Source: Pipra filicauda
Lineage: Eukaryota; Chordata; Aves; Passeriformes; Pipridae
NCBI RefSeq assembly: GCF_003945595.2
Contig: NW_024103452.1
Span: 1,116,001 to 1,180,000, forward strand
Length of the DNA stretch: 64,000 bases
Reading direction: 5' to 3'
The notes beneath the pieces were generated by a model. The model ran no database searches. It had not been told where the DNA came from and was given only the letters and a program-made list of their open reading frames with translations. Made by a program: the position numbers and the translations under genes. Positions 60,801-64,000 of the stretch are shown here, piece after piece (position 1 is the first letter of the stretch; each line of letters starts with the position of its first letter).

Positions 60801-62565
60801 GGATCCTGGTGCTTCCCCTTCATTCCACTCCTTGATATACCACACTAGTACATCACAGTGCAGGTAGTGCTATCTTTTTAGCCGTAAAAAGATGCCCAGA
60901 TAAAAGTTTTTACCTAGAATTTTCATCTCTGCATCCTAGAATATTTTTCAGTGATGGAAATGCTGTCCACTCCATTTTTACAGATGGGATAAGCAAGAGC
61001 TTACTAAGCAAAGCTTCAGCAGAACTAGAAACAAAACCCATGTGTCTAGTCCCACTGGCGCCACCTAGTTCTCCTCCTTCACAGTCTGGCTGCTGCATGG
61101 AGATTCACTCCTAGTGACTTCAATATCTAATGCACTGTATACCACAAAATAAATAAAAATGAAGAACCATTTGAGATGAGGGAAAAAAATATTGCAAGAA
61201 AAGTTAACGTTCTTTTCAGGTAAAGTGAAATTTTGAAAGACTTATCCTCTTCGTGTTAACTATAGGGAGATCACCGGGAAAGGGGGCAGTGAGTGGTAAA
61301 TGGAATGAGTGCCCTTCATTGAAAATAATGAGTCAATAGCTGCATAGGCCTGCTCTGAAAATTGCACTACCCATTTCCTGTTGGAATTTGTGTGACCTTG
61401 TCATGGAAATGGTCACAAACCAAAAGGTAAACTTGTGCTAAAGCCTGGACATATGGTAGTATTATTGATGTGCACTCTGCCAAAAAATGTGCCAAAAACT
61501 TCCAAACATGTTCTTTAAAAAGAAAGAAAAATCAACACAGCAAACCCCCCATGACTTTTGTTCCAAATAGAAAATTAATTTACTGTTCATAAGAACAAAA
61601 TTAAAAACTTGGACAATCGAGCATTTTATAACAGAACTCAAACCCACTTTTAAATTTGATACTGCAGAACACAAAATGAGATTTACTTTAGTCATGCTAC
61701 AGCCTTATTATATTGAGTAATACAGATAGATTTAGTGACAACATTATAGGCTGATCATTTTGATAAATTCGTAAAGCACTGCACTATCTCTAACAATGCA
61801 GTGAAGATTGAGATAGCAATCAGTACAGGAGGGCAATATTCTGCTACCAAGGTGGATGCTTTTGTAAGACATATATATCAAAGACACTAATTTTGAACAG
61901 ATATGGAAGATAGATCCAGCTAAAGTAGGTGTGATAAACAAGGACCTGAATTTCCCCAAAACTCAGAGGTGCTTTCATTCCGAATTTTGAACCAAGACGA
62001 TAGTACTAACAAATTAAAAGAATTTTAATCACTTTGCTTAAGATGTATTGAGAAAACTCTGAAGGGATGTCTGCTGCAGAGCTACCCAACTTCTGAAAAA
62101 CAAAAATTTTGCATCCCCAGACTCAAAACAGAGAACTCATTCTTCTCATTTCTGTCGTGCTGTTCACAGAGGCATCACCTGTAGTTTCTTCAGAACCACT
62201 AGGTTCTGATGCTTCTTATTCCACAGTTGAGAAGATATAGCTTCAAGGTCATAAAGCTTTGATGTCCTCATCCAAATCTAAAGAGTGTTTTTAGTGTATG
62301 CAAAGCCATTTATCAGGATGTCTGACAACCATAGCCAAGAACTGAAAATATGCAACCCTGAAATGGCATTTGCCATTGAAAAAGAGACTTTAAGTAGAAA
62401 TGTTTTAGCCTGTCAAAGTTCCACAAGTTCAGATGCCTCCAGATCAGCCTAGAAATCACCAGTTACTAAGAAGCTCCATGTAATCTTAGCCTAAATAGTA
62501 AGATATAATGGAATAGGCTAACAAGACATAACAGAAGATACTAGCCACATTTTATTAGGGAACAC
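57832..62565 (-). other. 5' flank of the large gene; promoter not identified
   Basis: No CpG-island-like block and no convincing TATA box were found. A GC-richer stretch at 58.2-58.7 kb has long open frames on both strands, but nothing recognisable in either. A minus-strand segment at 60.92-61.04 kb has splice-like borders but fits no phase. The true promoter may lie beyond the window if 5' UTR exons exist. Confidence 0.45.
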
Positions 62566-62621
62566 ATAGAATCATAGAATCATAGAATCATAGAATCATA
62601 GAATCATAGAATCATAGAATA
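62566..62621 (-). repeat. Terminal octamer array of CR1
   Basis: About seven head-to-tail copies of ATAGAATC (plus-strand reading), which is the CR1 3'-terminal octamer in reverse. Most CR1 copies have two to four units, so this is a longer array. It may have grown by replication slippage after insertion, or come from repeated priming at insertion. Confidence 0.9.
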
Positions 62622-62681
62622 GATTGGGTTGGAAAAGACCTCCAAGATCCTCAAGTCCAACCCCTGATCCAACTCCAATTA

Positions 62682-63341
62682 CTATATCATGGCACTAAGG
62701 GCCACGTCCAATCTCTTTTTAAAAACCTCCAGAGATGGTGAATCCACCACCTCTCTGGGTAGGCCGTTCCAATGCCTGATAACCCTCTCTGTAAAGAATT
62801 TCTTCCTAACATCTAACCTAAACCTCCCCTGGCAGAACTTAAGCCCATGTCCCCTTGTCCTATTGTTGGTTGCCTGGGAGAAGAGACCAACCCCCGCCTG
62901 GCTATAACCTCCCTTCAGGGAGTTGAAGAGAGTGATGAGGTCGCCTCTAAGCCTTCTCTTCCCCAGACTAAACAACCCCAGCTCCCTCAGCCTCTCCTCA
63001 TAGGACTTGTGCTCGAGTCCCTTCACCAGCCTCGTTGCTCTTCTCTGGACCTGCTCCAGCACCTCAATATCCTTTCTGAACTGAGGGGCCCAGAGCTGAA
63101 CACAATACTCAAGGTGTGGCCTCACCAATGCAGAGTACAGGGGAAGGATCACTTCCCTGCTCCTGCTGGCCACACTGTTCCTGATGCAGGCCAGGATGCC
63201 ATTGGCCTTCTTGGCCACCTGGGCACACTGCTGGTTCATGTTCAGCCTCCTGTCGATCAGCACCCCCAAGTCCCTTTCACCCTGGCTGCTCTCCAGCCAC
63301 TCTGTCCCAAAAATTCTGTCCAGTGTAAACTCTTGTAGCAC
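62682..63341 (-). pseudogene. CR1 ORF2 C-terminal fragment (reverse transcriptase tail)
   Basis: An uninterrupted reading frame of 219 codons ends at TAG (62684-62682). It contains runs typical of avian CR1 ORF2 C-termini: [94 protein letters not shown]. The catalytic reverse transcriptase motifs lie upstream in the full protein and are absent. There is no natural start codon; the apparent start is a GTG. The intact frame suggests a fairly young insertion. Open frames on the plus strand here are shadows. Confidence 0.93.
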
Positions 63342-64000
63342 AAGTAATGTCAGTGAAAACCAAAGTGAACTATGCCAATCTATACATCTAAAATGAATAG
63401 TTTACATTAACAATGAAAAAGAAAAAGTGTTCATAAGCCATGTAATGAATTTCAGCATTTTACAATCTTTTTCTACTTTCTGCATACTGACAACAAATCA
63501 GGACACAAACAACTGAAGGGAAACTGAAAGGAAATACTGATTAGAAATACTGAGACTTTTTTGTGGTTTTCTCCCATTCTTCCTTAATTTAAAAATGTTT
63601 GTCAATTTCAGCACAGAATGTTTTTATTATTTTCAAAGTCCCCCACGAAACTTTACTCCTTTAATCCTCTTACTCTTCCCCAAAATAGGTGTCCAATTTT
63701 AGGTCTGTTTTGAAGACAGGGAAAACTTGAGTCATAACAACTAATTTTCTTGTTACAGCCCCCCCAAAAAACTCATGTCCAGGTCTGAGGTTACAGCCTA
63801 TTTCATCTTCCTGAGTCCGTATTATTTTTCCTTACTGTCAATAAACCAGTGCCTCACAAATTTGTCTCTATTATAATTGTAATCAAAAAGCACAGACCAT
63901 AACTTTATCCAATAACTTCCATTTGTACTGGCTCTCAAATCTTCTGTTTCAAGCATGCAGATGCATTTGAACACTTTATAATTAAAAGAGACATTCACTT
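63342..64000. other. Sequence right of the CR1 copy; nothing seen
   Basis: AT-rich sequence without an open segment, repeat or signal that I can support. Confidence 0.5.

Larger units (their letters stand above)
62566..63341 (-). mobile_element. 5'-truncated CR1 LINE copy
   Basis: The minus-strand copy keeps the 3' end of CR1 ORF2, a short 3' UTR (about 62 bp between stop and tail) and the terminal octamer repeat. The coding part is given separately. The left end is the octamer array; the right end is near 63.3 kb, where CR1-like sequence is lost. The bulk of the element (endonuclease and most of the reverse transcriptase) is missing, the normal result of incomplete target-primed reverse transcription. 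It cannot move by itself. Confidence 0.93.

Noticed and set aside
60910..61098. Splice-like segment SSAEALLSKLLLIPSVKM on the minus strand
   Set aside because: It ends in phase 2 and lies upstream of a start codon that is preceded by an in-frame stop, so it cannot be coding for this gene. It has no other support.
62689..63396. Three plus-strand open frames at 62.7-63.4 kb
   Set aside because: They are antisense shadows of the CR1 ORF2 fragment.
1..64000. Prokaryotic systems (operons, CRISPR, phage or insertion sequences)
   Set aside because: Introns, CR1, a solo LTR and sparse coding sequence are all eukaryotic. No array of spaced repeats or bacterial-type genes was seen.

Overview
This window looks like AT-rich avian nuclear DNA. 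The evidence is a CR1 LINE copy with a typical CR1 endonuclease/RT-ORF C-terminus and an octamer tail (62566-63341), older CR1 scraps at 19.8 and 21.35 kb, a solo endogenous retrovirus LTR, and large introns. There is no bacterial-style gene density. I see no tRNA, rRNA or CRISPR array.

The main content is one large gene on the minus strand. I rebuilt it by hand from splice signals and reading-phase continuity. The first coding exon is near 57.8 kb: its ATG lies immediately after an in-frame TAA. The chain then runs leftward through exons at 57.5, 56.7, 55.6, 53.5, 51.1, 39.0, 37.6, 33.4, 25.0, 21.2, 18.1, 17.8, 15.9 and 15.0 kb. All of these join without a phase break, giving 2080 nt, or 693 codons plus one base. 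Less certain 3' exons follow at 13.7, 12.9, 11.2, 8.25 and 7.2 kb. The last carries a stop followed about 65 bp later by AATAAA. The predicted product is about 850 residues. It has a short N-terminal region, three hydrophobic segments with a basic loop between the first two, and a soluble C2-like module encoded by the 51.1, 39.0 and 37.6 kb exons. An acidic, polar region follows, then a C-terminal part with further hydrophobic stretches. I do not recognise the gene by name. It is the best candidate here for something poorly described.

Layout: 1-7.1 kb is the 3' flank with no gene seen; 7.2-57.8 kb is the gene, with introns of up to about 12 kb; a 574-bp solo LTR with a 5-bp target-site duplication (30558-31131) sits in the intron between the 33.4 and 25.0 kb exons; 57.8-62.5 kb is the 5' flank; 62.57-63.34 kb is the CR1 copy; the remainder shows nothing.

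Limits: all splice sites were called by eye, with no transcript, homology search or domain search. Exons from 15 kb leftward, and the 18.1 and 56.7 kb exons, are less secure than the C2-like core. Short or non-coding exons may be missing.
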